A stretch of 64,000 bases of DNA from Sphingopyxis sp. CCNWLW2 (GCF_037095755.1 NZ_JBAWKJ010000001.1:1987001-2051000); one strand, 5' to 3'. Counted from the first letter of the stretch, positions 8,758 through 17,424 are shown. Notes: a model not told the origin generated them from the sequence alone. Translations and numbers: made by a program.

Positions 8758-9849
8758 ATGCACGGCATGCCATCCCGCCACGACCATTTCCCCCGCGCCG
8801 ATGCCGCACGCAGTCTGGCGATGCGCCGCGCGGTCACCGACCTCGACACTGCGTGGAAATCGGCCGACAACGCCCCCGACGGATTGGTAACCGCCATCGC
8901 GGCGCTCGCCGATGCCCCCGCCGACGTCGCGATATCGCGCCTGCTTCCGTGGCTCTCCGACACTGGCTGGCTTCGCGGCCGGCTCGATGCAGCGCTGGCG
9001 CTGCTTGCCGCCGACCCTTTTGCGCGTCCGCCGCTGCGGATGGTCGGCGGCGGCGATGGCGGCGCCGGCGGGCTGGTCCTCGCCGATCATGGGGCGATCC
9101 GCCTGACGCTCCAGTTGCGGCCGTTTACCGCGAATAGTGCCGCGCCTGCCACCGCGGTCTTCGTCCCCGGCCGCGCAGCGATCCATGTGCTCGAAAGTGG
9201 CGGGGCAGAGCTTCGCGCGCATGCCGTGACGGTCAGCGGGGCCGAGGATGCCGGCGGATGCACCGCTAAGAACGCCGCCCCGTGCCATAGCCGGCCGCCG
9301 CGTCCGCTGCGGACAGGCGAGACGCTGATCCTCGACACCGCGCGCCAAAGCTTCACGCTTCAGCACGGGCGCGCGGGCGTCCCCCGTGACATCCTCTTCG
9401 TCGAACTCAACGTCCAGCCGCCGTCGCGGCTTCCGATCCGCGCATATGACATCGCAAGCGGTCGCCTGACCCACGTCAGCGCGTCGCGCCGCGACAGCAG
9501 CTTCCGCCAGATGGCCCTCGCGCTGCTCCGCCAGCATGGCAGGACCGATGCCGCGCCGCTTTTCGTCGCCGAGACGGCGAGCGAGGACTTCGCCGCGCGC
9601 TGGAACGCGATGCGCGAACTCGTCGCGCTCGACCCCGCGGCGGCGCTTCCGCACCTCAGCGCGATGGCGGCGAGCGATCCGCATCCCGAGGTTCGGCGCG
9701 CCGCGGCGGCGACGCACGCGCTCTTCTCCCTGCCTTCCGGTGAGACGGGGCGGGAGGGGGGTGGAGGGCCGGGGCCTTGCACAAGCCCGGCGCCCTCCAC
9801 CCCCAAACCCGCGCCCCATGCGAAGGGGCCAACCGCATGCCCCGCCTGA
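8758..9849 (+). CDS. HEAT-like repeat protein with degenerate cupin-like middle
   Basis: A 363-residue product with no recognised name. Residues 1-95 are predicted helical; 100-220 form beta-rich segments (IRLTLQLRPF, IHVLESGG, ETLILDTARQSFTLQHG) that resemble a cupin-like jelly roll without an obvious HxH metal site. Residues about 235-325 contain HEAT-like helices (RWNAMRELVALDPAAALPHL then SDPHPEVRRAAAATHALF). The last ~38 residues are low-complexity Gly/Pro and are encoded by an inverted repeat. No good ribosome binding site precedes ATG 8758; later ATGs at 8767 and 8821 are alternatives. It overlaps the next gene by 13 bases. Function unknown; partner of the peptide by context. Confidence 0.7.
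   Translation: MHGMPSRHDHFPRADAARSLAMRRAVTDLDTAWKSADNAPDGLVTAIAALADAPADVAISRLLPWLSDTGWLRGRLDAALALLAADPFARPPLRMVGGGDGGAGGLVLADHGAIRLTLQLRPFTANSAAPATAVFVPGRAAIHVLESGGAELRAHAVTVSGAEDAGGCTAKNAAPCHSRPPRPLRTGETLILDTARQSFTLQHGRAGVPRDILFVELNVQPPSRLPIRAYDIASGRLTHVSASRRDSSFRQMALALLRQHGRTDAAPLFVAETASEDFAARWNAMRELVALDPAAALPHLSAMAASDPHPEVRRAAAATHALFSLPSGETGREGGGGPGPCTSPAPSTPKPAPHAKGPTACPA
9756..9804 (+). repeat. Inverted repeat at the 3' end of the HEAT-like gene
   Basis: The left arm (9756-9774, GGGGGTGGAGGG core) pairs with the right arm (9786-9804, CCCTCCACCCCC core) around a loop near 9775-9785. The sequence CCCGGCGCCCTCC at 9786-9798 is identical to 8727-8739 in the hairpin after the peptide gene. 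It lies within the coding frame and encodes the low-complexity tail. Confidence 0.65.
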
Positions 9850-10721
9850 TCGAACCGCTTGCGGGCCCCGCGCTCGATATCGAAGAGGTGACCGCGCGCC
9901 TCGATGAAAGCGGCGTCGACCTCGCCGACGAGGACAGCATCGCGCGCTGCGCTGACCTCCTCGCCGGCCTCCAACGCAACCCCGACTTCCTCACCGACCG
10001 CGTGATCGACGCGCTCAAGGCGAGCTACGCCGACCAGCTCGAAATCAACCGCTACACGGCGCAGGTCTTCCTCCTCCACCGCAGCCCGCGCGGTTTTTAC
10101 CTCCGCGCCAACATGTGGCCCTCCGAGCGCGACGCCGCCTACACCGCGAGCGGCCCGGCAGCCTTCTCCTACGGCGTCCCGCACGACCATAATTTCCACT
10201 TCCTCACCGCGGGTTATTTCGGCCCCGGTTATGTCAGCGACTATTATGACTATGACCCCGAAACCGTCGACGGCCGCCTCGGCGAGCCGCTGAACCTCAA
10301 ATTCGTCGAGCGCTACAGCCTCAGCGAAGGCAAGATGATGCTCTACCGCGCCCACCGCGACATCCACAGCCAGCTCCCGCCGCCAAGCCTCTCGGTTAGC
10401 CTCAACATCATGGACGAGGGCGAGCAGGTCCCCTGGCGCGATCAATATATCGTCGACCTCGAGCACGGAACGATCGCCAAGCGCCCGACGCTGACGAGCA
10501 GCGAGATGGTGCTCCGCTGCGCGGTGCATTTGACCGGGAATGGGAAGGATGTGGCGGAGCAGTTCGCGAAGGCGCATCCGGTCCCAAGGGCGCGCGCGAA
10601 TGCGATTGGGGCGCTGGCGGCGGTGGAAGAGGGCAACGCGCGAGCTGCGGTTCTGGAGCGCGGCATGGCCGACTGCGACGCCCGCGTTCGCGACGATTGC
10701 CGGCGCTGGCTTGCGCTGTAG
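9837..10721 (+). CDS. Cupin-like protein with C-terminal HEAT-like region
   Basis: A 294-residue product from ATG 9837 with GAAGGGG upstream; the in-frame start at 9777 lies inside the previous gene. A helical N-terminus (1-75) is followed by a beta-rich domain whose GVPHDHNFHFLTAGYF supplies two or three His in the pattern of a cupin metal site. A second segment, YRAHRDIHSQLPPPSLSVSLN, supplies another His and the PxPSxS-N end common in iron cupins. The last ~75 residues (AKAHPVPRARANAIGALAAV) look HEAT-like. The overall order matches the upstream gene, but here the metal ligands are kept. A non-heme metal oxygenase acting on the adjacent peptide is a hypothesis only. Confidence 0.72.
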   Translation: MPRLIEPLAGPALDIEEVTARLDESGVDLADEDSIARCADLLAGLQRNPDFLTDRVIDALKASYADQLEINRYTAQVFLLHRSPRGFYLRANMWPSERDAAYTASGPAAFSYGVPHDHNFHFLTAGYFGPGYVSDYYDYDPETVDGRLGEPLNLKFVERYSLSEGKMMLYRAHRDIHSQLPPPSLSVSLNIMDEGEQVPWRDQYIVDLEHGTIAKRPTLTSSEMVLRCAVHLTGNGKDVAEQFAKAHPVPRARANAIGALAAVEEGNARAAVLERGMADCDARVRDDCRRWLAL

Positions 10722-10766
10722 CTTCCCCTGCTGACAGCGCGGCTTTCGGCTGCTAGGGCGCGGCGC

Positions 10767-12590
10767 ATGACCACGCCTCTTTCCCATATCCGCAACTTCT
10801 CCATCATTGCGCACATCGACCATGGCAAGTCGACGCTCGCCGACCGGCTGATCCAGTTCACGGGCGGGCTGACCGCGCGCGAGATGTCGGCGCAAGTCCT
10901 TGATAATATGGATATCGAGAAGGAGCGCGGGATCACGATCAAGGCGCAGACGGTGCGCCTGAAGTATAAGGCGCACGACGGCGAGACGTATGAGCTCAAC
11001 CTGATGGACACGCCGGGCCACGTCGACTTCGCCTATGAAGTGTCGCGGTCGCTCGCGGCGTGCGAGGGCGCGCTGCTGGTGGTCGATGCGGCGCAGGGGG
11101 TCGAGGCGCAGACGCTCGCGAACGTCTATCAGTCGATCGAGCACGACCATGAAATCGTGCCCGTGATCAACAAGATCGACCTGCCCGCGGCCGACGTCGA
11201 CAAGGTGAAGGCCGAGATCGAGGACATCATCGGGCTGCCCGCCGACGACGCGGTGCTTGCCAGCGCCAAGGCCGGGATCGGCATCGAGGAAGCGCTCGAG
11301 GCGATCGTCACGCGCATCCCGCCGCCAAAGGGCGATGCAACCGCGCCGCTCGTCGCGATGCTCGTCGACAGCTGGTACGACCCGTACCTCGGCGTCGTCA
11401 TCCTGATCCGCGTCGTCGACGGCGTGCTGAAAAAAGGCCAGCAGATCAAGTTCATGCAGGCGGGCACCACCCACCTGATCGACCGCGTGGGCTGTTTCAC
11501 GCCGAAGATCGAGCAGCTTGCCGAGCTTGGCCCCGGCGAGATCGGCTTCATCACCGCGCAGATCAAGGACGTCGCGCAGGCGCGCGTCGGCGACACGGTG
11601 ACCGACGCGAAAAAGCCCGCGGCGCAGGCGCTGCCGGGGTTCAAGGAAGTCCAGCCCGTCGTCTTCTGCGGCATGTTCCCGACCGACGCGAACGACTTCG
11701 AGAAATTGCGCGAGAGCATCCAGAAGCTCCGTCTCAACGACGCGAGCTTCTCGTTCGAGATGGAAAGCAGCGCCGCATTGGGCTTCGGCTTCCGCTGCGG
11801 CTTCCTCGGCTTGCTCCACCTCGAGATCATCCAGGAGCGGCTGACGCGCGAATATGACCTCGACCTGATCACCACCGCGCCGTCGGTGGTGTACAAGCTG
11901 AAGCTCGGCCACACCAAGAATGAGGCGGCGAAGGAAATCGAGCTCCACAACCCCGCCGACATGCCCGACCCGAACCGCATCGACGAGATCCAGGAACCGT
12001 GGATCGAGGCGGTGATTTACGTGCCCGACGAATATCTCGGCCCGATCCTGAAACTGTGCCAGGACCGCCGCGGGGTGCAGAAGAATCTGACCTATGTGGG
12101 CGGCCGCGCGCAGATCACCTATGAACTGCCGCTCAACGAAGTCGTGTTCGATTTCTATGACCGGTTGAAGAGCATCAGCCGCGGCTACGCCAGCTTCGAC
12201 TATCACCAGATCGGCCACCGCCCCGGCGACCTCGTCAAGATGAGCATTCTCGTCAACAACGAGCCGGTCGACGCGCTCTCCATGATCGTCCACCGCGGCA
12301 CCGCCGAAACGCGCGGCCGCGGCATGTGCGAGCGGCTGAAGGACCTGATCCCGCGCCACATGTTCAAGATCCCGATCCAGGCCGCGATCGGCGGCAAGGT
12401 GATTGCCCGCGAAACGATCGCCGCGCTGCGCAAGGACGTGACGGCGAAGTGCTATGGCGGCGACGCGACCCGTAAGAAGAAGCTGCTCGAAAAGCAGAAA
12501 GAGGGCAAGAAGCGGATGCGCGAATATGGCAACGTCAATATCCCGCAGGAGGCATTTATTGCGGCGCTGCGGATGGGGGATGATGCCTGA
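10767..12590 (+). CDS. lepA: Elongation factor 4 (LepA)
   Basis: A 607-residue translational GTPase that acts on the ribosome during elongation or initiation stress. G1 is [14 protein letters not shown] at about residues 15-28, G3 DTPGHVDF, G4 NKIDLP. The EF-G-like domains and the LepA-specific C-terminus ending [19 protein letters not shown] are intact and the length is standard. It stands alone between the peptide cassette and the restriction island. Long frames on the opposite strand are mirror artefacts of its codon bias. Confidence 0.97.
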   Translation: MTTPLSHIRNFSIIAHIDHGKSTLADRLIQFTGGLTAREMSAQVLDNMDIEKERGITIKAQTVRLKYKAHDGETYELNLMDTPGHVDFAYEVSRSLAACEGALLVVDAAQGVEAQTLANVYQSIEHDHEIVPVINKIDLPAADVDKVKAEIEDIIGLPADDAVLASAKAGIGIEEALEAIVTRIPPPKGDATAPLVAMLVDSWYDPYLGVVILIRVVDGVLKKGQQIKFMQAGTTHLIDRVGCFTPKIEQLAELGPGEIGFITAQIKDVAQARVGDTVTDAKKPAAQALPGFKEVQPVVFCGMFPTDANDFEKLRESIQKLRLNDASFSFEMESSAALGFGFRCGFLGLLHLEIIQERLTREYDLDLITTAPSVVYKLKLGHTKNEAAKEIELHNPADMPDPNRIDEIQEPWIEAVIYVPDEYLGPILKLCQDRRGVQKNLTYVGGRAQITYELPLNEVVFDFYDRLKSISRGYASFDYHQIGHRPGDLVKMSILVNNEPVDALSMIVHRGTAETRGRGMCERLKDLIPRHMFKIPIQAAIGGKVIARETIAALRKDVTAKCYGGDATRKKKLLEKQKEGKKRMREYGNVNIPQEAFIAALRMGDDA

Positions 12591-12652
12591 TTTGCTAAGG
12601 AAAAATGGGGCAGGGTGGTTGAAGCTGCCGGGCCGTTCGCCCCTTCGATGTC

Positions 12653-13504
12653 CTAGCCTTGGGAATACAGTTTAAGCTCCGCGAGTGTTACTTCCGAGGC
12701 GTCGACCAGCCGATAGTGCTTTTCCTGCACGATCGATACGTCGCTTCCGTCGAAAACGAGCTCGAACATCGCTATCACGTCATCGCTCATAAACTGTGTC
12801 GACACCGCTCTCGGTATCAAGTTTTCGTATTTATTTCCTGCGCTGTTCCCAACTCTGCAAAACGTCACGTCTTGAATAGTCTGTATCACCCCAAGCTTGT
12901 CGTTCCCTCCCTTTGCTTGTACCGGGACGATATATTGAGCCGCATTGCTGTCAACTCCAATGTATAGCTCATCTATCTCTATTTGGCCGTAGTTAACGAT
13001 CTTGGTTCGAAGGTGATTTTGGAGACTGTATGCTGTAATTCCAAGAAAAATATCGACAAGTCTATTGTATCTTACCTTGGCAAGCAGGGCTTGTTCTTGA
13101 GTCAGCGCGTGTTGATTTATGATTCCTGGTGTTGCATCAGGAATTTTTCGAATCATAAGGCCGGGCGTAGGGACCAAATGAGACAGGCGACTCAATCTAA
13201 ACCTGTATTGCGCGTCGCCAGCTCCTAAGATTAGCCAATAAAGGCCGTCGGGTTGCGTGTCTAAAATGGGCTTCGGCAATGCAGTCCGATGCCGAAAAGC
13301 ATATATTACATCACCAGGATTTTTTGGGCTTTTTACGCCTGTTCGTTCGACGGCTACAGCTATGTCATCGCGATGGAACTCAAACTCCGTATCGCCATTA
13401 TTATAAAAGCGCTGGAAAATGTCGAGAATTATGGATTTGTAGGCCGCTGTGCGCTTTGGCGATGCGGGCGTTTCTATCTCGTCGGGAGCCGCGTCATCGG
13501 CCAT
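12653..13504 (-). CDS. Probable type II restriction endonuclease (PD-(D/E)xK-like)
   Basis: A 283-residue protein (ATG 13504; an upstream ATG at 13534 is possible) whose start overlaps the methyltransferase stop. The central segment QIEIDELYIGVD followed about 10 residues later by YIVPVQAKGGNDKLG fits a PD-(D/E)xK nuclease core with Asp in EIDELY and QAK in place of ExK. The N-terminal half contains basic and aromatic segments that could recognise DNA. Lower GC than the flanks. Restriction function is inferred from this core, position directly behind a C5 methyltransferase, and the adjacent vsr gene; the target sequence is unknown. Confidence 0.75.
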   Translation of the reverse strand: MADDAAPDEIETPASPKRTAAYKSIILDIFQRFYNNGDTEFEFHRDDIAVAVERTGVKSPKNPGDVIYAFRHRTALPKPILDTQPDGLYWLILGAGDAQYRFRLSRLSHLVPTPGLMIRKIPDATPGIINQHALTQEQALLAKVRYNRLVDIFLGITAYSLQNHLRTKIVNYGQIEIDELYIGVDSNAAQYIVPVQAKGGNDKLGVIQTIQDVTFCRVGNSAGNKYENLIPRAVSTQFMSDDVIAMFELVFDGSDVSIVQEKHYRLVDASEVTLAELKLYSQG

Positions 13505-14828
13505 ATGCGCGCCTCGCAAGTTGTTCGGCTTCAATTTCGTGTTGCCGGCGTTTTACGGCGCCGCTTTTACGATCTCGTTTGGACGGAATCGCTGCTACTC
13601 CAAAATGCTCAGCAGCCTGCGATAGATTCATTCGCAGCAAAGCTGTATCGCCTAAGCTTAACGTTTCGAACGGCGTTTCCGGCGCTGTGCCCATAGATTC
13701 CAAAACCTTTGCCGCGACTTCGCGAGCGAGCGGAGGCGGAACTGAATTGCCGATCTGGCGTGCACCATGCCACTTAGTTTCGTTAAAACGGAACCAGTCG
13801 GGATAGCCGTGAAGTCGTGCCATTTCTCGCACCGTTACACAGCGCGGGTGTTCGGGGTGGATCGGTCGTGGGCTGGTGAAGGCGCCTCGCGCACCGTCGG
13901 TTCCGGCGCGCAATGTATTGCTGAGGCCCTCCGGGGCGAGTCTATAGAATCGTGACACGGGTTCGGTGTCGCCTCCGGTTGTAGCTGCGAAACGCCTTCG
14001 CGAAATGTCGGTATGGTCCGTTCGGGCGCTCGAGGTCAGCAACGATGGATCCCATTGTCTCACGTAGCCAAAATGCCAAGCGTTGTTGGTCAGGCAGCGT
14101 AGCTCGCTAGCATAGGGGCTCGGATTGCCCCAAGCATCGGGCCGAATTTCGTCGGTGTGGAATAGGGCTTCGAATAGGTCGGCATCGGGAATATCCGATA
14201 GCGCTTGGAACACGTTCGGCCCCAGAGGGAGTGTCGCGGGGGCCTTGCCGCGGCCATCGGCCGCTTTGGTTGTTTGTTGGGGATAGCTAGGCAGTGCTTT
14301 CGGCCGCTTTGCGCCATACAGGAATAGACGCTCACGATGCTGCGGAACACCAAAATGGGCAGCGTCGAGCACGCGCCATGGCGACAGCACATCGTAACCT
14401 AGTTCGTTTGCTGTGGCGACGATCTCGTCCAGAAACTGGCGGTGTTTGCCGATCGTCAGTCCCTTTACATTTTCAAATACGAAGTAGGTCGCGTCCAATT
14501 CGGCGACGATCCGTAAGAAGTCCCGCACAAGTGCATTGCGGGGATCATCGAGCGCTCGTTGCCCGATCATCGAGAATCCCTGACAGGGTGCGCCGCCGAA
14601 AACAACGTCGACACGCCGTTTGCCGATTCCGGCTGCAACTCGAATTTCGCTACCGGTCAGTCCAACAACCGAGCGCGGCATGACGGCACAATGAGGAAAA
14701 TTGAATTTATGGACAGCGCAATGGACCGGATCAATTTCTACAGCCGCGACAATGTCAAAACCAGCTTGTTCGAAGCCGAGACTCATCCCGCCAGCACCGG
14801 CGAAAAGGTCGATCCCGATTGGCCTCAT
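13494..14828 (-). CDS. DNA (cytosine-5) methyltransferase
   Basis: A 444-residue methyltransferase. Motif I is IDLFAGAGGMSLGF at residues 5-18 (SAM binding), motif IV GGAPCQGFSMIG holds the catalytic Cys, motif VI is FENVKGL, motif VIII QHRERLFLYG, and motifs IX/X end in GARQIGNSVPPPLAREVA. The variable target-recognition region lies between VIII and IX. It makes 5-methylcytosine in DNA, protecting from the neighbouring nuclease. Its C-terminal codons overlap the nuclease start, and vsr precedes it by 44 bases on the same strand, forming a vsr-methyltransferase-nuclease operon. Confidence 0.93.
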   Translation of the reverse strand: MRPIGIDLFAGAGGMSLGFEQAGFDIVAAVEIDPVHCAVHKFNFPHCAVMPRSVVGLTGSEIRVAAGIGKRRVDVVFGGAPCQGFSMIGQRALDDPRNALVRDFLRIVAELDATYFVFENVKGLTIGKHRQFLDEIVATANELGYDVLSPWRVLDAAHFGVPQHRERLFLYGAKRPKALPSYPQQTTKAADGRGKAPATLPLGPNVFQALSDIPDADLFEALFHTDEIRPDAWGNPSPYASELRCLTNNAWHFGYVRQWDPSLLTSSARTDHTDISRRRFAATTGGDTEPVSRFYRLAPEGLSNTLRAGTDGARGAFTSPRPIHPEHPRCVTVREMARLHGYPDWFRFNETKWHGARQIGNSVPPPLAREVAAKVLESMGTAPETPFETLSLGDTALLRMNLSQAAEHFGVAAIPSKRDRKSGAVKRRQHEIEAEQLARRAYGR

Positions 14829-14872
14829 TTTAAACTCCCTTCGAATCTCGTAGAGCGTTCGTAGCAGAACAT

Positions 14873-15298
14873 TTAGGGAATGTCGATCGAATTTGTGGGT
14901 CCGAGAAATTTCTGCAACCTCTCTTCAAGCAATTGATTATTCTTGATTTCGCATTGCCATATCTCTTCGACTGACCATCCAAGCTGCTCCAATTCGGACC
15001 GTTTCTCGGCGTCGCGTTTGCGGTTTCGTTCGATCTTCTCATGCCAGAATCCAAGATTGGATTTCGGAAGTTTTCCTATCCGACAGCCGTGCCCGTGCCA
15101 GAAGCATCCGTGCACAAAAATGGCCTTACGGCGTCGTTTGAAAACGATGTCGGGCTTACCCGGCAATTCCTTCCGATGCAGGCGAAAGCGATACCCAAGC
15201 CGGTGAAGCAAGGACCGCACTTCGATTTCGGGCTTTGTATTCTTCGAGCCGACCTTCGCCATCAACTGGCTGCGACTCTCCTGCGAACGATTATCCAT
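14873..15298 (-). CDS. vsr: Very short patch repair endonuclease
   Basis: A 141-residue Vsr homologue. It nicks 5' of the T in T:G mismatches that arise by deamination of 5-methylcytosine at the partner methylase site. The hallmarks are SKNTKPEIEVRSLLHRLGYR (residues 18-37), LPGKPDIVFKRRRKAIFVHG, which contains the catalytic Asp, and the zinc-binding FVHGCFWHGHGC. It is the first gene of the restriction island, on the same strand as the methyltransferase it serves. Length is typical. Confidence 0.94.
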   Translation of the reverse strand: MDNRSQESRSQLMAKVGSKNTKPEIEVRSLLHRLGYRFRLHRKELPGKPDIVFKRRRKAIFVHGCFWHGHGCRIGKLPKSNLGFWHEKIERNRKRDAEKRSELEQLGWSVEEIWQCEIKNNQLLEERLQKFLGPTNSIDIP

Positions 15299-15348
15299 TA
15301 TCTAAGAATAGTCAGCTTAAAGGAAAGTTCATCCTCCCTGAACTTAGC

Positions 15349-15671
15349 CTATCGTGTCATCGCCTCCTCCAATCGCACAATCCGCACCACGCACCGCGCC
15401 GGAATCTCGATCACGCCGCTCAGCATCAGTCGTTCCTCGTCGCCGACGATCATCGCCGATCCGTCGAGGACCTTCACGCAATCATCGTCGTGGATCAGGC
15501 GGCCGATGGAGAGGCAGGTCTGGGCCTTTTCGGGCTGGAAGCCTTCGTAGGGGACCCAGCCGCCATAGGGCTCGCGCAGCTGGATCCATTCGATCTCGAC
15601 CCTTCGGCCGAAGCGGGCGGAGCCGGTTTCGGGGTGGAGGCGCCTTCGCGGAGGCGGCGGTCGAGGCTCAT
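15349..15671 (-). pseudogene. Small conserved-looking gene with a single-base frameshift
   Basis: ATG 15671 overlaps the upstream stop (ATGA) and opens MSLDRRLREG. From base 15642 on, the protein-like frame is the next one: RLHPETGSARFGRRVEIEWI, then PYGGWVPYEGFQPEKAQTCL, and on to a stop at 15349-15351. That frame has no ATG, GTG or TTG early enough to start it alone. One extra base near 15642 would give a continuous 107-residue protein. So it is either a true frameshift or an assembly error. No function recognised; translational overlap suggests it belongs with the HTH protein. Confidence 0.6.
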
Positions 15672-16933
15672 GCTTCGTCTTCCGCCTGGCGCGCGCCGGG
15701 CGCCGGCCCTCCCGCCTTCCACGCCGCCCAGCTCGCCTCGCTGTAGGCGGCGTTCCATTCGCGTTCGAGCGCCGCGATCTCGCGCTCGGCGCGGCGGCGG
15801 GCGGCGTCGCGGTCGCGGCTGGTCGGGCCGCTTTGGCTGTGGGTGTCGGCGAGGAACTCGTGGGGGTGCTGGATCACGGGCTGGCGCGCCTGTTGCCAGC
15901 CCTCGGCACGCTCGCGCAGGCGGTTGGCGGCGGCGCGCATGTCGCCGCGGGTGATCTTGCCGCTGGCGAGGTCGCTTTCGCCCGCCTCGCCCTCGATCAT
16001 ATGCTCCTCGAAGCGGTCGAACCACAGCTCGTCCTCTTCGCCGCCCTCGGTCCAGCGGACATGGTCGGCGGGCGGCGGGGCGGGGTTCGACAGGTCGCCG
16101 CCCTCGGCCTCCTCCCAGTCGACATTGCCCGCACCCGCCGACAGCGGGACGATCATGTCGGGGTGGTGCATGTGCCATTCGTGCTTCTGCGGGTTGATAT
16201 AGGCGTCGGCTTTTCGCACCGCGGCCCAATCGGTTCCGGGGCCGGTGAGCAGGTCCCACGCGGCGCGCTTGACCGGGTCGTGCGAAATCTTGCGCTGATA
16301 GGCGGTGCGGATGATGCGGAGGCGGTCGTCGAGGTCGGTGTCCTGCCGGTTCGCGCGGGCATTGCGTTCCATCAGGCGCGCCTGGCGCTCGGCCTCCCAC
16401 TCGGCCTGCCATTTCTCGCGCAGGCGGCGGACCGCGTGCGGGAGGGCGGTGGCGGGGGCATCGACGGGGTTGATGCCCGCGCCGAAGCTCTCGGGAAAGC
16501 GGCTCGCGGCGATATGCTGCATCGCGCGCACGTTCGGCCGGCGGCGTTCGAGGATGACGCGGCCCTCCTTCGAGATCGTCTCGGGCACGCCGTAGATCGC
16601 ATATTCCATGAGCAGATCGGCGACGCGGCGCGCGCCCGCCTCGACCGCGCGGTCCCACGCGGCGGCGAAGCTGCCGGCGTCGTCGCGTTTGCGTAGCTGG
16701 TAGAAGGCCGAGGTCGAGTGGCCCGCGATCTTTGCCGCCATGCTCACCGCGCCGGTCGCGGCGAGATGCGCGATGAACATCCGCTGTTTCTGCGCGGTGA
16801 TGCCGGTCCAGCGCTTGGTGCGCTGTTCGACGGGGGTGAAGGCGAGTTCTTCGGGGAGAGCATCGGGATCGATGGCGGGGTCAGCCTCCGCGTCGATGAC
16901 GGCGGGGAGGGGCGGGAGGATTTCCTGTTTCAT
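15668..16933 (-). CDS. HTH protein resembling a terminase small subunit
   Basis: A 421-residue product from ATG 16933 (AGGAA about ten bases before it; earlier in-frame starts at 16966 and 17023 are weaker). Residues about 40-90 contain an HTH-like segment: QKQRMFIAHLAATGAVSMAA then GHSTSAFYQLRKRDDAGSF, as in phage terminase small subunits and related DUF families. The middle is helical and charged, the C-terminus (from about 290) acidic then basic, with coiled-coil-like AARRRAEREIAALEREWN. A shorter relative is encoded at 26398-27108. A perfect palindrome sits just upstream of its ribosome binding site. DNA binding is likely, but no large terminase or other phage gene is near. Confidence 0.7.
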   Translation of the reverse strand: MKQEILPPLPAVIDAEADPAIDPDALPEELAFTPVEQRTKRWTGITAQKQRMFIAHLAATGAVSMAAKIAGHSTSAFYQLRKRDDAGSFAAAWDRAVEAGARRVADLLMEYAIYGVPETISKEGRVILERRRPNVRAMQHIAASRFPESFGAGINPVDAPATALPHAVRRLREKWQAEWEAERQARLMERNARANRQDTDLDDRLRIIRTAYQRKISHDPVKRAAWDLLTGPGTDWAAVRKADAYINPQKHEWHMHHPDMIVPLSAGAGNVDWEEAEGGDLSNPAPPPADHVRWTEGGEEDELWFDRFEEHMIEGEAGESDLASGKITRGDMRAAANRLRERAEGWQQARQPVIQHPHEFLADTHSQSGPTSRDRDAARRRAEREIAALEREWNAAYSEASWAAWKAGGPAPGARQAEDEA

Positions 16934-16948
16934 GGGCTTAGTTCCTGT

Positions 16949-16975
16949 GGTTCGTTTGAATTTCATAAACGAACC
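16949..16975. promoter_or_regulatory. Perfect 9+9 palindrome, candidate operator
   Basis: GGTTCGTTT (16949-16957) and AAACGAACC (16967-16975) flank a 9-base spacer, directly upstream of the ribosome binding site of the HTH gene (minus strand). It could be an operator for that gene or for the XRE regulator 100 bases away, or a leader hairpin that affects access to the start. Confidence 0.5.
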
Positions 16976-17078
16976 ATATGGGAACAATGTAGGAAAGGGG
17001 AAAATGGAGAGGCATGCGCCCAACGCCGCCCCGTGTCAGGGGCGGGGCGACGAAGGGGGAGGGGGTGGCGGCGGGCGC

Positions 17079-17420
17079 CTACATCTCGATGGTGATGCGC
17101 ACCTTCGACGGGGTGGTGCCCGCGGCGTGGGCGATTTCGGCGCGCATACGGGTCACGAGGTCCGAAAGATGGTCGCTGCCCGGCGCGCTGTCGCGGCTCA
17201 GGAGCTCGGTGGGCGAGGTGCCGAGGAGGTCGGCAAGCGCCTCCAGCCGCGCGAGCCGCGGACGCGAGCGGCCCTGTTCCCAATAGCAGATCGAGGTGAC
17301 GGTGACGCCGAGCCGGCCGGCGATGTCGGTCTTGCTGAGCCCCCGTGCCTGACGCAGCCGCGCGAGGCGGTCGCCGAGCACTTCATAGCGTGTGTCGCTG
17401 TCCGGGTGGGCGTGGATCAC
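17079..17420 (-). CDS. XRE-family transcriptional regulator
   Basis: A 113-residue Cro/C1-type HTH protein: LGDRLARLRQARGLSKTDIA, then GRLGVTVTSICYWEQGRSRP and RLARLEALADLLGTS occupy about residues 15-70. The C-terminal ~45 residues have no known domain. The start is GTG 17420 with no clear ribosome binding site, so translation may be leaderless or begin at GTG 17381. Two GTGCAAC direct repeats 22 bases apart (17425 and 17447) lie immediately upstream and could be its operator. It precedes the terminase-like HTH gene on the same strand. Confidence 0.85.
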   Translation of the reverse strand: MIHAHPDSDTRYEVLGDRLARLRQARGLSKTDIAGRLGVTVTSICYWEQGRSRPRLARLEALADLLGTSPTELLSRDSAPGSDHLSDLVTRMRAEIAHAAGTTPSKVRITIEM

Positions 17421-17424
17421 AGAC

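Noticed and set aside
9360..12359. A 999-codon open frame on the minus strand opposite lepA and the cassette
   Set aside because: It is antisense to lepA and to the cupin gene, has biased mirror composition (Arg, Ala, Val, His), and no recognisable domain. GC3 bias opens such frames.
15495..16658. A 387-codon frame on the minus strand overlapping the HTH gene
   Set aside because: Arg/Pro/Gly-rich out-of-frame shadow of the HTH gene; only its last few codons share the start region of the frameshifted small gene.
15668..17420. Prophage remnant
   Set aside because: Only one terminase-small-like gene and an XRE regulator; no capsid, portal, integrase or att repeats. A lone regulator pair is simpler.
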